A DNA stretch of 64,000 nucleotides from Trichobilharzia szidati (lineage: Eukaryota > Platyhelminthes > Trematoda > Strigeidida > Schistosomatidae): NCBI GenBank assembly GCA_944472155.2, contig OX235272.1, positions 16,104,354 to 16,168,353 of the forward strand. The letters run 5' to 3'. Position 1 is the first letter of the stretch; each line of letters opens with the position of its first letter. The position numbers and the translations under genes were made by a program. The notes below the pieces were generated by a model that saw only the letters and a program-made list of their open reading frames with translations, ran no database searches and was not told the origin of the DNA. Of this stretch, positions 1 through 10,720 are shown one piece after another.

Positions 1-58
1 GAATCCAATGGCACATGCATTCTAAATTCTAGCAATTCGTGATACATAGTACCACGTC

Positions 59-146
59 GAGCCCAGTGGAACCAAGAGTGTGTACTAATGAAAAGTCCTG
101 GGCTAGGACAAAACATCCATACAGTACTGGCTCGTCTTCTATGCCT
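59..146 (+). repeat. SINE-H (hammerhead SINE) fragment
   Basis: Short decayed piece of the HHR SINE. It keeps the CTAATGA-like core start near 91, a GTCC...GGAC stem II and the CAGTACTGG segment that follows the usual cleavage site. The first 60 bases look like an inverted, degraded piece of the SINE body. It is too diverged to be functional. Confidence 0.5.
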
Positions 147-560
147 GTTTGACCAATTTGAGGTTGTCATCTAGCCTGAAATTTCAATATAAAGCTTGAA
201 TGAGTTATTATTTAGGCCAACAGTGGCTAACTGGTAAAGCATTTGTAAAAATATCTGTATATGCCAAGCTGTAATTTAGATGACCTCATACAGAGTTGAT
301 ACACATACTCCACAACCAAACAGAACCACCATGTAGAGGAGTTCAGTCTTCAGAAGTTCTTAAAATGATGTCAATTCTCATCTAAAAGGATCGTTTCAGT
401 TCAACCTCAATTCTTGTATATTTATTTGACTAGACATTCACTAATATATAGTTTCATTTACTGGATGACATTTCGAGTACATAAATGTTTTCTCAGTATC
501 AACACCAGCTTAGAGCTTTAGTCAGCTGATATATGCATTCACTCACATGCTCAACACAGT
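145..560. other. Unassigned AT-rich stretch
   Basis: No gene seen. Positions about 440-495 (tactggatgacatttcgag) resemble the 3' terminal region of PLE-D, so part of it may be an old PLE-D end. Confidence 0.4.
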
Positions 561-573
561 TTGTCAGAGTGAA

Positions 574-618
574 TACTGATGAAGGGTCCAAAACTAGGAC
601 GAAACAGCTGTCCAGTAC
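574..618 (+). ncRNA. Hammerhead ribozyme motif, SINE-H unit 1
   Basis: Stem I TACTG/CAGTA, core ATGAAGG where CTGANGA is expected, stem II GTCC/GGAC, GAAA at 601-604, and a loopless stem III ACAG/CTGT. The predicted cleavage site is after GTC at 612. The C3 and A9 core changes predict little or no activity. Confidence 0.65.
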
Positions 619-979
619 TCGCAGGTTTTCCAATATTTCTCTAACCAATGTCAGCTCATGATAAAATCCTGTAACCAGTCAACCAAATCCCTACAAACCA
701 ATACTTGAATATCAATGTGATGCTCACTAGCGACTTGCCCTATTTAGGTAGGTAGTTACCTGGGGTCCCATCGGGAAGTCGTGACTAGTAGGGTGCAGCA
801 GGTCGGGTGTGAGGACAAATACTCGCCGAAGATATTGGCTAGCGGTTGCGCTATATTGTGAATCGGTAGAAGTTAGAATTCATGGGCTAGCCATTGGATA
901 GGGTCCCAGTGGCTTAATGGTATACGAACTCGCTAGCCTTGTAACCAGAAGGTCCTGGGTTCAAATCCCAGTGGGTGCA

Positions 980-1024
980 TACTAATGAAGAGTCCCAAAC
1001 TAGGACGGAACAGCTGTCCAGTAC
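980..1024 (+). ncRNA. Hammerhead ribozyme motif, SINE-H unit 2
   Basis: Same fold as the upstream copy, but the core is ATGAAGA and GAAA has become GGAA at 1007-1010. The predicted site is after GTC at 1018. Probably inactive. Confidence 0.6.
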
Positions 1025-1084
1025 TCCCAGGTTTTCCAATGGTTCTCTAATCAATGTCAGCTCATGATAAAATCCTGTAACGAA

Positions 1085-2529
1085 TACCAAATTTATTGAA
1101 CAGAGATGATTTACCCAAAATTTCGGACATTAAAAAAGTTTTCGGCATCATTAAAAATACAGGGAAGTATTCACTTGAGAACTACATAACTTGACTTTGA
1201 AACTAATCAGACTATTTCGGCGTGATTATTAGTAATAAATTATGCTAAAACAACCATCATTCAGTAAGTAGCAATCTACAGCTTTATTTTTCTCCGTTTA
1301 TGTAAAGTTGTATAAGAATAAAACTGTATGACAGTGTCCAAGTTTAACAGTTATGCTACCATTTCCAGAAAAATCATTGAAATCTGGCGTGTACTGGACA
1401 GATATTTCATACTAATTTAAACTCTCCATCAGTACGCACCTGTAGCACCGCCGTGGATCTAACCCAAAACCTTCATGTTACACAGTGAGTGTGCTAACCA
1501 TTATTCAGCCAGTGGGATGGAATCTAGTGGTCAGTTTGTGAATCCTGCCTTCTGTCAGTTTACGGCACACATAGCGCTACCACAAACCAAAGTCATCAGC
1601 GATCATTTGTTCTCAAAAAACAATTCTGTGTTCGAATCCCGGATGGGACTAGGTTACAGCACACACACACACACACACGTGTATATACGACGCACCCGCA
1701 GAAACACATGCATATTATGCCCGAAACGATCGGAATCGTGTGCCTCTGTCATGGACAGGTCCAACAAGTAATAAACAGGCTGACAAAACACACACAATTT
1801 CTATGATAAATTTGATTAGAGGAGAAAAAGGGGGGAAATTACTTATTGATTAGATCACTGTAATAAATCACATTTAATACAATTGTAAATACATAAACTC
1901 ATAATCATAAAAAGGAATACATTCTCGAAAATAAAAAAAAAGTGGAACCACAACAATTCCACCAGGATGTCAAGTTAATTTATTTTCTTACATGATACTT
2001 ACTTCTCAGTTGAAATAGCTTAATAAAAGACGCTTTTCATTTGCTATATTTATGTCTGTACACTGTACACTGCACTGTATCTCTCTCCTCCTCCTCTGTC
2101 CGTCGCTATATATGTCTCGTTTTGTTGACATTTAGGCCCCCCCCCCTAACCGTCGTATGAAGCTTATCGTAATAAACTATATACAACACAGGTATGTTTT
2201 CATTTGGGTTTGATTGTGTGTGTTTGTGTGTATAGATATGTTTGTGTGGCAGCGTCTCGACCTACTCTTCTTTTTCTACTTCGTTGACATGAAAATTCAT
2301 GAAAATAATAATAAATTCGCATGAATGAATTAATTAATTTTGGAGTTAGCTAATCCGAATTGTAAATATAGTAAGTAACACAAAATAGGAATATATAGCT
2401 AATAAATTCCTGCATTCTATATTAAATTGGGAGGAAAAAAACACAGCTATATTATATATGATTCCGGATATTGATTGAAAAAACTGCCCCCATTTTGACA
2501 GAAGTCAAAATTTCCTTGCGCTCTCTGTT
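1085..2529. other. Unassigned region with microsatellites
   Basis: No supported gene. It contains a decayed minus-strand SINE-H piece at about 1430-1530, a (CA)n tract near 1660-1678, a C run near 2136-2145 and TG-rich sequence near 2215-2235. The 98-codon frame at 1475-1771 crosses the SINE remnant and the CA repeat and is not credible as a gene. Confidence 0.5.
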
Positions 2530-2645
2530 TCCTTGCTGGATTCATGAGAAACAAGTCATGCATCGATCATATCACACAACACTATGTATCGTCATTTAAC
2601 AGATTTTGGAATGGCAGTCAGCTCTCTACCTCACGTCAGACGGTT
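2530..2645 (+). mobile_element. RTE-type LINE fragment (RT fingers)
   Basis: Readable residues include GFMRNKSC and WNGSQLS, matching the RT segment GFRRNKSC...EWQS seen in the copy starting at 54303. Frames are broken. It is an isolated 5'/3'-truncated piece directly upstream of a CR1-like LINE. Confidence 0.55.
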
Positions 2646-2748
2646 GTGTACATTCATCAGGAAGTTTGTGGGCACCACTGAACAAGGCGTGCTGGTGCAG
2701 CCTAGATGGTACGCACGTCCTTTCTAAGATTCGAACCTGCGCCATTAT

Positions 2749-3524
2749 TTTGTCAAATGTGCTGACGACCTGACAGTACCGTTGCCAGTCAAATTTCAAA
2801 GTGACTGCTCTAAACTTAATGGCTTTCTGTCAGAAATCAGCCAGTGGTCCAAGGAAAACGGTCTTACCCTAAACCACTCCAAATGCCAAACAGTCAATTT
2901 CACCTTTAGGCATAAATCCGACCTAAACAAACTGGTTGGCTCTCACGAGGTATGCAGCATAGACGGCATTGAAATAGAAACCAAATCGAAAATTAAATAC
3001 CTAGGTGTCATTCTATCTGCTGATCTCTCCTGGTCGTCTCATATCTTAGCAATTTCTAAGAAAATATTCCGTCTTACCTTCTACATTAAGAAGTTAAAAC
3101 ATTCTGGTATTACCCAACCCTTACTCCTACAATTCGTTAATTCTCGCATCCTGCCTATTATTCTCTATTGTTCCCCCTTAGTTTTTCCGAGCTACTGAAG
3201 AAAGACCAAAACATATTACGCAGGATGTTAAAGGTTGTCAGCAGAGTAAGCAACGTGCCACTTAACCAGCTTGTTAATATTCTGGTTGACAGGCACATGG
3301 ACTCCTGTGAGAAATGGGCCAAGTCCATTTTATCTAACTCACATTACCCTCTTCACTCACAACTCTCCCCTTACATCCTATCAGGCAAAACCAGCAGCCA
3401 ATATAGAAAACTATATGCTCACACCAGCAAGTACAAAAACTCAACCATACCCTACTTAGCTCGTGTTCTGTGTGATAAAGAAAGCATTAGGCGTGACATC
3501 TATAATTCATTATATAGTCAGTAG
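2749..3524 (+). pseudogene. Reverse transcriptase C-terminal part (CR1/Jockey-like), frameshifted
   Basis: The reading begins FVKCADDLTVPLPV, where CADD replaces the catalytic YADD motif seen at about 50.0 kb. It continues through KYLGVILSADLSWSSHI, typical of CR1/Jockey-clade LINE RTs. Near 3180 the frame shifts; the second frame (to 3524) carries LLKKDQNILRRMLKVVSR and SIRRDIYNSLYSQ, the LINE ORF2 C-terminus. Residues upstream of the active site are missing, so this is a dead 5'-truncated copy. The ORF would act in target-primed reverse transcription of its own RNA. Confidence 0.75.
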
Positions 3525-3899
3525 AACAACTGGACCTCGTCTTTCCAACTCACATCATCAATAGGTACAACGTTTTCTTTCTTTCTTTTCCTTTTCTCTT
3601 TCTCTCTCTTTTACTCTTTCTTTATTTTGTTATGTGCTGCTTTGTTTCTTTCTCTCGCTTATGCCAGTAAATATGATAGCACCTACTTTTCTAACACCTT
3701 CAAACATTGTTCAACTTTGACTTTGCCACCGACATGCCAATATGTTGTTGTCATAATGAACTGAGATTTCCTTAATCTATGTAGAATTCTATTTATTGAT
3801 AATGTACTAACTGGATGCAATACTGTAGTAAAAGTGCTGAGAATTCCATTCTGTATGACAAGTACTGTTTTGGAATAAAGGAAATTATTATTATTATTA
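2749..3899 (+). mobile_element. 5'-truncated CR1/Jockey-type LINE
   Basis: Contains the C-terminal half of the RT and the downstream domain, a CT-rich 3' UTR (3570-3660) and the 3' end GGAATAAAGGAAATTATTATT with an (ATT)n tail. The same 3' end occurs at about 8732, 27706, 29751 and 48987 on the minus strand. TTCCATTCTGTATGACAAG near 3850 is part of the conserved tail. The clade call rests on RT motifs and the short-repeat tail; the exact named family is not determinable here. Confidence 0.75.
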
Positions 3900-3904
3900 G
3901 AGAA

Positions 3905-4100
3905 GACATGAATTCTTTGAAGGTTGCAGATACTCCTTGCTGCCGAATGTCAACAAGTACAAAACCTTGCTAAATGACCTCCTGCCAATTGCTTCTAACG
4001 ATCTGACAAGGCTTCAGTGTGTACTCTTGAGCCCGACGCATCTAGCTTGGTGACCACATTACAAACTTGACAGAGAGAATTTTGTCTGCGCAAATACCAA
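3905..4100 (+). repeat. SINE-IV, decayed
   Basis: GGTTGCAGATACTCCTTGCTG and the following segment match the post-tRNA body of SINE-IV copies at 5950 and 61345. The tRNA-like head is missing. Confidence 0.45.
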
Positions 4101-4627
4101 GGACTTGACTCAAGATGGTTAGTTACCCCTCTGTGAATAATCCACCAGGACAAGCAGCGTTCAGGTTGGATTCCCCTTCCACTCTTAAGGTTTTAACTGG
4201 AATTAAGTCATGAAAAGTTAGGACTTCGGAAATGAAGCTTTATATCTCATTTCGGAAAAACAGTGGTACATTTCATTAAACTTCAAGAGATGAAATGCTA
4301 AGTGCAATACGGAATATGCTATTCATTGAACATATATAGAAGGATTTGTCTAATGAGTATAAGAAAGATGATGCTGAGATGATTGTACTACTTCTTCCGA
4401 TCAAAGTAGTGTTAATAGCAACAGCTGCATTCTAGACAATATATCTTCATAGTGTCTGACGTTTCAGAGTATTTTATCAGTATATGATTTGACCCGATGC
4501 TAGACCATCCGTTAGCAAGGACCAAATCCCACAACCATATTTCCTACATTTATTTCAGCGAAATCTAAATCAATAAACTGAAAACCAATTTGAAATGTGG
4601 ATAAGTACGCGCTGCTATTATTAGATA
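4101..4627. other. No recognisable feature
   Basis: AT-rich sequence with no supported ORF or repeat family match. Confidence 0.4.
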
Positions 4628-4860
4628 GAATTTTTTATCCTTCACGTTCCCCAATGGAACAAAGGGCTTCAAGATAGTGGCTTGCAGTTTATGTAGCAGT
4701 GTTTATTTTACAGGATAGGGTTGCTAGCCTCATTCCCAACCTCCCGTCTTCGCCAGCATTATTTCTGGCTTAGCGAGGTAAAGGAGTGCGTCGGTCGGGG
4801 ATCGAACCCCGGACCATGTGAATGGTCGGCGAGCGTCCTAACCGCTATGCCACCAACACA
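4628..4860 (-). mobile_element. SINE-II, near full length
   Basis: Read on the minus strand: a tRNA-like head (GGCATAGCGGTTAGGACG A-box region; GGTTCGATCCCC B-box region at about 4795-4806), the shared body, and a tail (GAAGCCC...GTTCCATTGGGGAACG) ending in an A-rich stretch near 4630. The tail matches the 3' end of RTE R1 LINEs. Confidence 0.8.
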
Positions 4861-5154
4861 TTAAATAGAATTAGATGGCTTTAAAACAAGAAATACGAAG
4901 ATAAGTTCATGAAGTATGCTGGACGGAAATCTATGAATCCCAGATTACCGTATATTTTAAAGGTGACGCCAGAGTTATCGATCGCTGATCCGATTTCATG
5001 AGATAATTGATCTGCATACGTTTTAAAGACAACCGTTGACTAGCAACTTAGGTGGTAGTTTCATATATAGATTAACAAGGGACTTTGTAAATCTATAAAA
5101 GTTTTTTAAAGGAACAAATTCACAATTCGCCAATTTGATTGCAATTTTTTGACT

Positions 5155-5508
5155 GCACACTAGTTAATACCTAGTGCAATGTGTACAGTCCTTTGTTTGA
5201 TGCAGAATGAATTCTATCAGCCACGTCGGCAATGTGGCCACCATTCTAGGTGACTCGTCATCATGGTGCACTTTTAACAGTTGATATTAGATGGTTGGAG
5301 GCAATCTGCAGGAAGCCCTAAACCTGGATTTTGTGCTACTCGGCACTCACTAGTCAGCAAGGCGTATCTGCAACCTTGAAGGGACTCATATCCTTCCTGA
5401 GATTCGAACCCGTGCTACCTAGTGTTGTAGTCAAAGACGTTACCACGAAAGCTATTCAGGCTTGGGATTGACCTGCTGTAGCAATGCATCCAATATTTTT
5501 GATTGTGG
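5155..5508 (-). mobile_element. SINE-IV, minus orientation
   Basis: The reverse complement reads GGTCAATCCCAAGCC..., a degraded tRNA-like A-box region, a B-box-like GGTTCGAATCTC at about 5405, then the SINE-IV body (GTTGCAGATACGCCTTGCTG). It lies head-to-head with a plus-strand SINE-IV, so this is a local inverted pair. Confidence 0.65.
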
Positions 5509-6080
5509 ACACATTGCAAACTTGACTGATAGAATTTATTCTGCACCAAACAATTGACTAGACTAGGGCGTTGGTGGCATAGCAGATAGGACGCTCGCGG
5601 ACCATGCACATGGTCCGGCGTTCGATCCCCGGTCGACGCACTCCTTTACCTCGCTAAGGCTGAAGTAATGCTGGTGAAGAGGAAAGGTTGGGCATGAGGC
5701 TAGCAACCCCATCCTGTAAAATAAACACTGCTACAGAAACTCCAAACCACTAGCTTGAAGCCTTATGTTTCACTGGGGAACGTGAAGGAAAAAAAATGGA
5801 CTAGATATATTACACTAGTTACTAACCGGTGTACAATCAAAAATGTAGAATACAGTCCTACAGGAGGTCAACCGCGAGCTCGAATAGCTCAGTGGTAACG
5901 TCTGTAACTGCAGTACTCACTTGATGACGCGGGTTCGAATCTCAGGAGGCATATGAGTTCCTTCAAGGCTGCAGATACGCCTTGCTGACTAGTGAGTGCC
6001 AAGTGGCACAAAACCTAGGTGTAGGGCTTCCTGTAGATTGCCTGCAACCATCCAGTACATCCAGTACACAGTTCGGGTGG
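5509..6080 (+). mobile_element. SINE-IV tail plus next unit, split by SINE-II
   Basis: Positions 5509-5567 are a SINE-IV tail (TTGACTGATAGAATT). The copy resumes at 5800 with TTACACTAGTTACTAACC and runs through the tRNA-like head: TAGCTCAGTGGTAACG at 5886 and GGTTCGAATCTC at 5932. The body runs to about 6080. The interruption is a SINE-II (5568-5799), with a probable short duplication GACTAGA on both sides. Confidence 0.65.
5568..5799 (+). mobile_element. SINE-II inserted in SINE-IV
   Basis: Complete SINE-II: tRNA-like head from GCGTTGGTGGCATAGC, B-box-like GTTCGATCCCCGG near 5620, body, RTE-like tail (GAAGCCTTATGTTTCACTGG) and an A-run ending near 5797. GACTAGA flanks both sides. Confidence 0.8.
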
Positions 6081-7019
6081 AAACTTCACCAAATTATAGG
6101 ATTAAGCCCACCTTGAACTGTGTAAATTGCAAATAGTGAACTTAGTTTGTGAAGGTACCAGTTAACCTTAATGGCCAGGTAGGTAGTTTGGGCTGATTTG
6201 TCTATTTAAACTCAACTAAAGCAGATGCACCATCGATAAGCTCAGACACAAACGAGCAAGACGGTCGTCCGAGATTTGATTCACTTCAATCTATCTGGCC
6301 AGCAAGTACTACTGATTGGTTTGAGTAGCATATAACTGTTTATCTCAGTGGATCAGTAGTGCATAACTTTCTAGTGGTTTCTAGTTCTTAGTCTAGAAGT
6401 ACACTTGAACTATCTGTCTCTTGATATAAGAATAAAACTTGTGCACTGTGGTAGAATGTAATTCCATTATGGGTGAATTTTGTTTTGATAAAGTCTCACA
6501 GTGTTATACAGTAATGTTTACTGATAACGTTTCGAGCACAATTTTTGTTTTGCTCATAATCATATCAAGGTAATCACATGATTTCCTAAATTCATTTATA
6601 TAGTTCCGTTGTTTTTCACTTGATTTTCACTTGATTTGACTGGCAGTAATAATATCTTCCATATTTCTGGTATTTGTATTGAGTCATTTCTTTTGCGTGT
6701 GTTGGGTGTAGATTCGATGAACAAGGATTCAGTAATCAACCTCTCTCTCCACTCACCTAGATTACTTTTTAGAATTTAAACCCTCTACCACCCTATTGTG
6801 TGTTTGTGTGTTAATGCATGCATTGCAATTGCTGAGCTGTTTTCTAAATTACTTATCTTCTCTGGGTCAACCATTCTTACCTTAGCTAAATTCTTATGTT
6901 CTAACAATCTGACTACCCCTGATCTACTAGTTTGACCTATGTAGTTGACCTTACTCACAGTCATTGCAGGGTATTTTGTAAATTATATTATTATATTGTT
7001 ATAGTGCCACACATTCTAC

Positions 7020-7710
7020 TAGCATTATTAGTTTAAGGCATTAAATTAAACCACTTTGACTCACCCAGTGACGGCTTCATTCTGCGTATTAATTCCGCTG
7101 TAGATTTTTTAACCTTATTCATTATTGTATCTACGGGCTTCTTAATTTCCTCATATGGACCCATCTCAATATGTTCACTGATTTTCTTGATATAGTCAGA
7201 CTTATCCAAGACTACTGTCTAGTTTTCTTTGTCCGCTTTTGTAATGACGATGTTTTTTTCTTGTTTAGACTAATTAAAGCTAGTCTTTCCGTTGTTGTTA
7301 AGTTTGATTTTGTTTTCTTTTGATTTTTCAGGGTTAATGCACATTGTGCTCGAAACTCTTTTGCTGTTGTCTTATCTATTGAGCTTAGCTCTACTTCTAT
7401 GTTAGGAATGACATCCTCTGGTTTTAATCTATTAACTGTTACGTTGAAATTTAGTCCTTTTCCAAGTACTTTTATCTCACTAGAGCTTAGTTCCCTTGAT
7501 GAGAGGTTGATCACCCACTTTGTTCTGTCGATAGAGGATGAAGCGTTGACATCAGTTTCATTTGTTGTGTTCTTTTCTTCAATTAGTTTGTTGAATTTTT
7601 TGATTTGTGTGATTTCTGATTTTCTTAATGCTGATTCTCTAGCTTTCTTGGATGCTTCAACAACAATTATATAATCTTTATCATTGACCATATGTTTGAG
7701 TTTGTATTTG
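7020..7710 (-). pseudogene. PLE-D ORF N-terminal region
   Basis: The minus-strand frame shows WVINLSSRELSSSEIKVLGK then LNFNVT, the conserved N-terminal block of PLE proteins. After a frameshift near 7250 come VITKADKEN, a stop, and VVLDKSDYI, matching the PLE segment just before the RT fingers. The frame continues to about 7020 (MKPSLGESKWFN). The open frame that reaches 7868 enters the inverted arm, where it is antisense and not real protein. The RT, with its catalytic aspartates, has been deleted. Confidence 0.7.
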
Positions 7711-8056
7711 ATTGTCAGATTGTCAGAACATAAGAATTTAGCTAAGGTAAGAATGGTTGACCCAGAGAAGATAAGTAATTTAGAAAAAAGCTCAGCAATT
7801 GCAATGCTTGCATTAACACACAAACACACAATAGGGTGGTAGAGGGTTAAAATTCTAAAGAGTAACATAGGTAGGTGGAGAGAGAGAGGTTGATTACTGA
7901 ATCCTTGTTCATCGAATCTACACCCAACACATGCAATAGAAATGATTCATCACCCATACCCGAAATATGGAAAATATTACTACCAATCAAATCAAGTGAA
8001 AATCAAGTGAAAAACAACGGAACTATATAAATGAATTTAGGAAATCATGTGATTAC

Positions 8057-8115
8057 CTTGATATGATTATGAGCAAAACAAAAATTGTGCTCGAAACGTT
8101 ATCAGTAAACATTAC
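8057..8115 (+). ncRNA. Hammerhead-like hairpin at PLE-D 3' end
   Basis: GAGCA/TGCTC stem, then CGAAACGTTATCAG. The same fold (stem, GAAAC, GTC, ATCAGT) recurs in PLE-D arms near 6520, 33290, 37650 and 39050, mostly with GAAACGTC. The GAAA and GTC parts fit an HHR, but the expected CTGANGA core is replaced by ATTATGA, so this is a weak call. Confidence 0.35.
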
Positions 8116-8173
8116 TGTATAACACTGTGAGACTTTATCAAAACAAAACTTTCCCATAATGGTATCTGTCTCT

Positions 8174-8514
8174 CGCTTCTGGTATGTGAAATATAGTAGT
8201 GATAATAATAATAATAATGATAATCATAACAACAGTGTTAATAATAATATAACATTCAACGATAATTTGAATATCTAATTCGTAAGCGATTAGAAATACA
8301 TATTGTATTATGAATAGTAATGTTGTCCAAGTGACTAAATTTCAGACAATGAAGCAGTTATGGTTTCAAGCCAAATTAAAAGAATATTTCCGTTTCCATA
8401 ATGCTACTACTTATGAGGTATTATCAAAAGTGAAGCCTAATAGGACGCTGAAAAACATATCGACCACTTACAGAGCTCTCAAAAATTAGTACAAAGAAAC
8501 CGCAAATCGACAGA
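8174..8514. repeat. (GAT/AAT)n microsatellite and unassigned flank
   Basis: Imperfect ATAATAATAATGATAAT repeats at 8198-8250. The rest is not recognisable. Confidence 0.6.
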
Positions 8515-9296
8515 TGTTTAAATTCATGGGTTGACCACTGAAGTGGTCACCCAGTGGCTGGATGTTTAAAAAAAGAGCTAACTCGGTAGGCTGGAGGTCA
8601 TAATTTCGATCCCAGGTGGATTTTATGAGTGTGCATTGATGAAGAGTCACGAAGGAGCATGAGACAACTCTGTCCATTACTCTCCTCCTGTTTTTTCAAT
8701 GCTTCTCCTGCTGATGTCAGTGCGACACCAATAATAATAATTTGCTTTATTCCAAAACAGTACTTGTCATACAGAATGGAATTCTCAGTATGTTTACTAC
8801 AGTCTTGCATCCAGTTAGTACATTATCAATAAATAGAATTCTACATAGATTAAGGGTAGTCTCAGTTCATTACGACAACTACATATTGGCATGTCGGTAG
8901 CAAAGCCAAAGTTGAACAGTGTTTGAAGGTGTTAGAAAAGTAGGTGCTATCATATTCACTGACGTAAGCGGAAGAAAGAAACAAAGCAGCACATAACGGA
9001 AAGAAAGAAAAAAGAGCGAGAGAGAGAAAAGGAAAAGAAAGAAAGAAAATGTTGTACCTATAAATGATATGAGTTGGAAAGACGAGGTCCAGTTGTACTA
9101 CTGATTATTTAATGAATTATATGTTTCACGCCTAATGCTTTCTTTATCGCACAGAACACGAGCTAAGTAGGGTATGGTTGAGTTTTTGTACTTGCTGGTG
9201 CGGGCATATAATTTTCTATATATACGCTTCTGGTTTTGCCTGATGAGATGCAAGCTTGAGACCAATCAAATCCCTACAAACTAACACTTGATCTTT
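8515..9296 (+). mobile_element. SINE-H split by a LINE insertion
   Basis: SINE-H body and degraded tRNA-like head (TTTCGATCCCAGG near 8606), then a decayed HHR region (8637-8690). The sequence breaks at 8731 inside the tail and resumes at 9256 with ACCAATCAAATCCCTAC and ACACTTG. The intervening segment is a minus-strand CR1-like LINE. Confidence 0.65.
8732..9255 (-). mobile_element. CR1/Jockey-type LINE 3' end
   Basis: Starts with (AAT)n then TTGCTTTATTCC, the reverse complement of the LINE tail. It contains the CT-rich UTR near 9000-9050 and the last residues of the ORF (SIRRD-like, then YLARVLCD near 9160). Strongly 5'-truncated. Confidence 0.75.
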
Positions 9297-9774
9297 ACCT
9301 GGAATCCATTCCTTATCAACAACGAAAGATTTGTGTTCGCCTTAAAATGGTTAAGTGATAGGAAATATTTTACCTCAACAAAATTTATGAAACTCGAATT
9401 CTCCAATTTTAAACCTGCCTTAAAAAGGTTTGATTGATTGATTGATAGTATGAATTACTTATGTGTTTTTTAAAAAAAGATTTAAATATCTTCTGTATCA
9501 TTTTAAAAGTTTTACCAGAGATAAATCTAAAAAAACGACAATACTTTACAGATAAATCGATCACTTCTGCATCATCAGATTATTGCTGTTGATACAGACG
9601 ACAACAGTTAGTTAGTTAGTTACTATTTTCACTGTCAAAATATGAATGAAATGTTTGGGGAGATTAGTGATAAAAATAAGAAGAAGAGAATTAGGTGTGT
9701 GTTTGTGTATGGGTAAGGTTGATTTATTAAAGATTATTAGACGAAGACAGACTTGACTAATTTGAATGTTTCAA
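9297..9774. other. Unassigned, simple repeats
   Basis: GATTGATTGATTGATA near 9432 and GTTAGTTAGTTAGTTA near 9607. No gene seen. Confidence 0.4.
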
Positions 9775-9789
9775 TGAAATCGTTATTTT

Positions 9790-10100
9790 CAAGTGTTGGT
9801 TTGTAGGGATTTGATTGGTTACAGGATTTCATCATGAGCTGACATTAGTTAGAGAACCATTGGAAAACCTGGGAGTAATGGACAGCTGTTTCATTCTAGT
9901 TTGGACTCCTCAGCGGTACGCACCCACCGGGATTCGAACCCAGGACCTTCTGGTTACAAGACTAGCGAGCTCGTATACCATTAAGCCACTGGGACCCGAT
10001 CCAATGGCCCATGAATTCTAACTTCTGCCAATTCAGAGCTGTCCAGTACTCCCAGGTTTTCCAATGGTTCTCTAACTAATGTCAGCTCATGATGAAATCC
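9790..10100 (-). mobile_element. SINE-H with inverted 5' piece and 15-bp TSD
   Basis: The TSD tgaaatcgttatttt is at 9775-9789 and 10101-10115. On the minus strand, a short inverted 3' piece (10100 to about 10032) is joined to a 5'-truncated body starting TGAATTGGCAGAAGTTAG, then the tRNA-like head (B-box GGTTCGAATCCC near 9940), HHR and tail. The inverted piece begins next to HHR stem III. Confidence 0.85.
9874..9921 (-). ncRNA. Hammerhead ribozyme motif with CTGAGGA core
   Basis: The core CTGAGGA (9907-9913) fits CTGANGA. GAAA is at 9889-9892, stem III is ACAG/CTGT and the GTC site is at 9880/9881. Stem II is weakened (GTCC against GAAT), so activity is doubtful. Confidence 0.65.
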
Positions 10101-10342
10101 TGAAATCGTTATTTTTTTCATTTTCTAACTGCAAGATGTACCCACCCCACCACTACTACTACTATCAATCCCCAAGGGTTCTTTGTATAATAATCAAAAC
10201 TTTACAAAGTTATTAAGTGTATCGGTTGTGACTGGTATTCAGTAGTGGAGACATCAAGGCATGAATGTATGCTTTGGGGTTGGGATACGAATCATCTGTT
10301 TGACTTATCTCAAGAGAATCGTATTAACTGCATTCTTTTATT

Positions 10343-10527
10343 TTTTGACTACTGCTTGATGCCACACCGTATTTTTAGGTACAGGTATGGAATTTTCAGC
10401 ATGGATATCGGTAGCCCAAATTTTGCAGGCCAACCATAGATATCGGGTGTGCGCCGGCAGTGGGTCGAACCCCGGACCATGTGCATGGTCGGCGAGAGTC
10501 CTAACCACTGTGCCACCGACGCACGAG
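10343..10527 (-). mobile_element. SINE-III
   Basis: The reverse complement has the same tRNA-like head as SINE-II (GTCGGTGGCACAGTGGTTAG...), then a short body (ATATCTATGGTTGGCC) and the tail CTGAAAATTCCATACCTG, which matches the CR1-like LINE 3' end rather than the RTE end. Confidence 0.8.
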
Positions 10528-10720
10528 TATATCAAGGCTAGTTTGAATCGAAAGAGAAAGAAAGAAAGACAGGCGTGTATTACTCTGGAATCAGTGTCTG
10601 GATCTACAGCATCAACTTAGCAGAAAGAAGATCAGATTTTTCTATTATAGCGTAAAGTCACTGCTTCCATCTGATTAGAGAAATGGAGCATAAGTCACGA
10701 AACATATTCACACCAACAGG

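Larger units (their letters stand above)
563..1082 (+). mobile_element. SINE-H tandem copy, about 1.3 units
   Basis: tRNA-derived SINE with hammerhead motifs in head-to-tail arrangement. The first HHR (574-618) is followed by the tail (AATCCCTACAAACCAATAC near 687), then a full body, a tRNA-like head (A-box-like TGGCTTAATGG near 910; B-box-like GGTTCAAATCC near 957), a second HHR (980-1024) and a second tail. Equivalent HHR cleavage positions (612/613 and 1018/1019) are 406 bases apart. Tandem HHR units are the known organisation of the schistosome Sm-alpha satellite. No protein is encoded. Transcription by RNA polymerase III is inferred from the box-like motifs. Confidence 0.8.
6422..8162 (-). 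mobile_element. PLE-D copy 1, internally deleted, with about 450-bp inverted arms
   Basis: An 11-bp TSD (tatctgtctct) lies at 6411-6421 and 8163-8173. On the minus strand the order is: an inverted piece of the 3' end (8162 to about 7711), the ORF N-terminal region (about 7710 to 7020), then the C-terminal GIY-YIG region and 3' end (about 6960 to 6422). The RT is missing. Arms 6463-6915 and 7711-8162 are near-perfect inverted repeats. The longer 3' terminus is at the low-coordinate end, which sets the element's orientation. Non-autonomous. Confidence 0.85.

Noticed and set aside
1475..1771. 98-codon open frame
   Set aside because: It crosses a reversed SINE remnant and a CA repeat, with no motif.
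7399..7674. Plus-strand open frame inside PLE-D
   Set aside because: It is antisense to the readable PLE N-terminal block on the minus strand.
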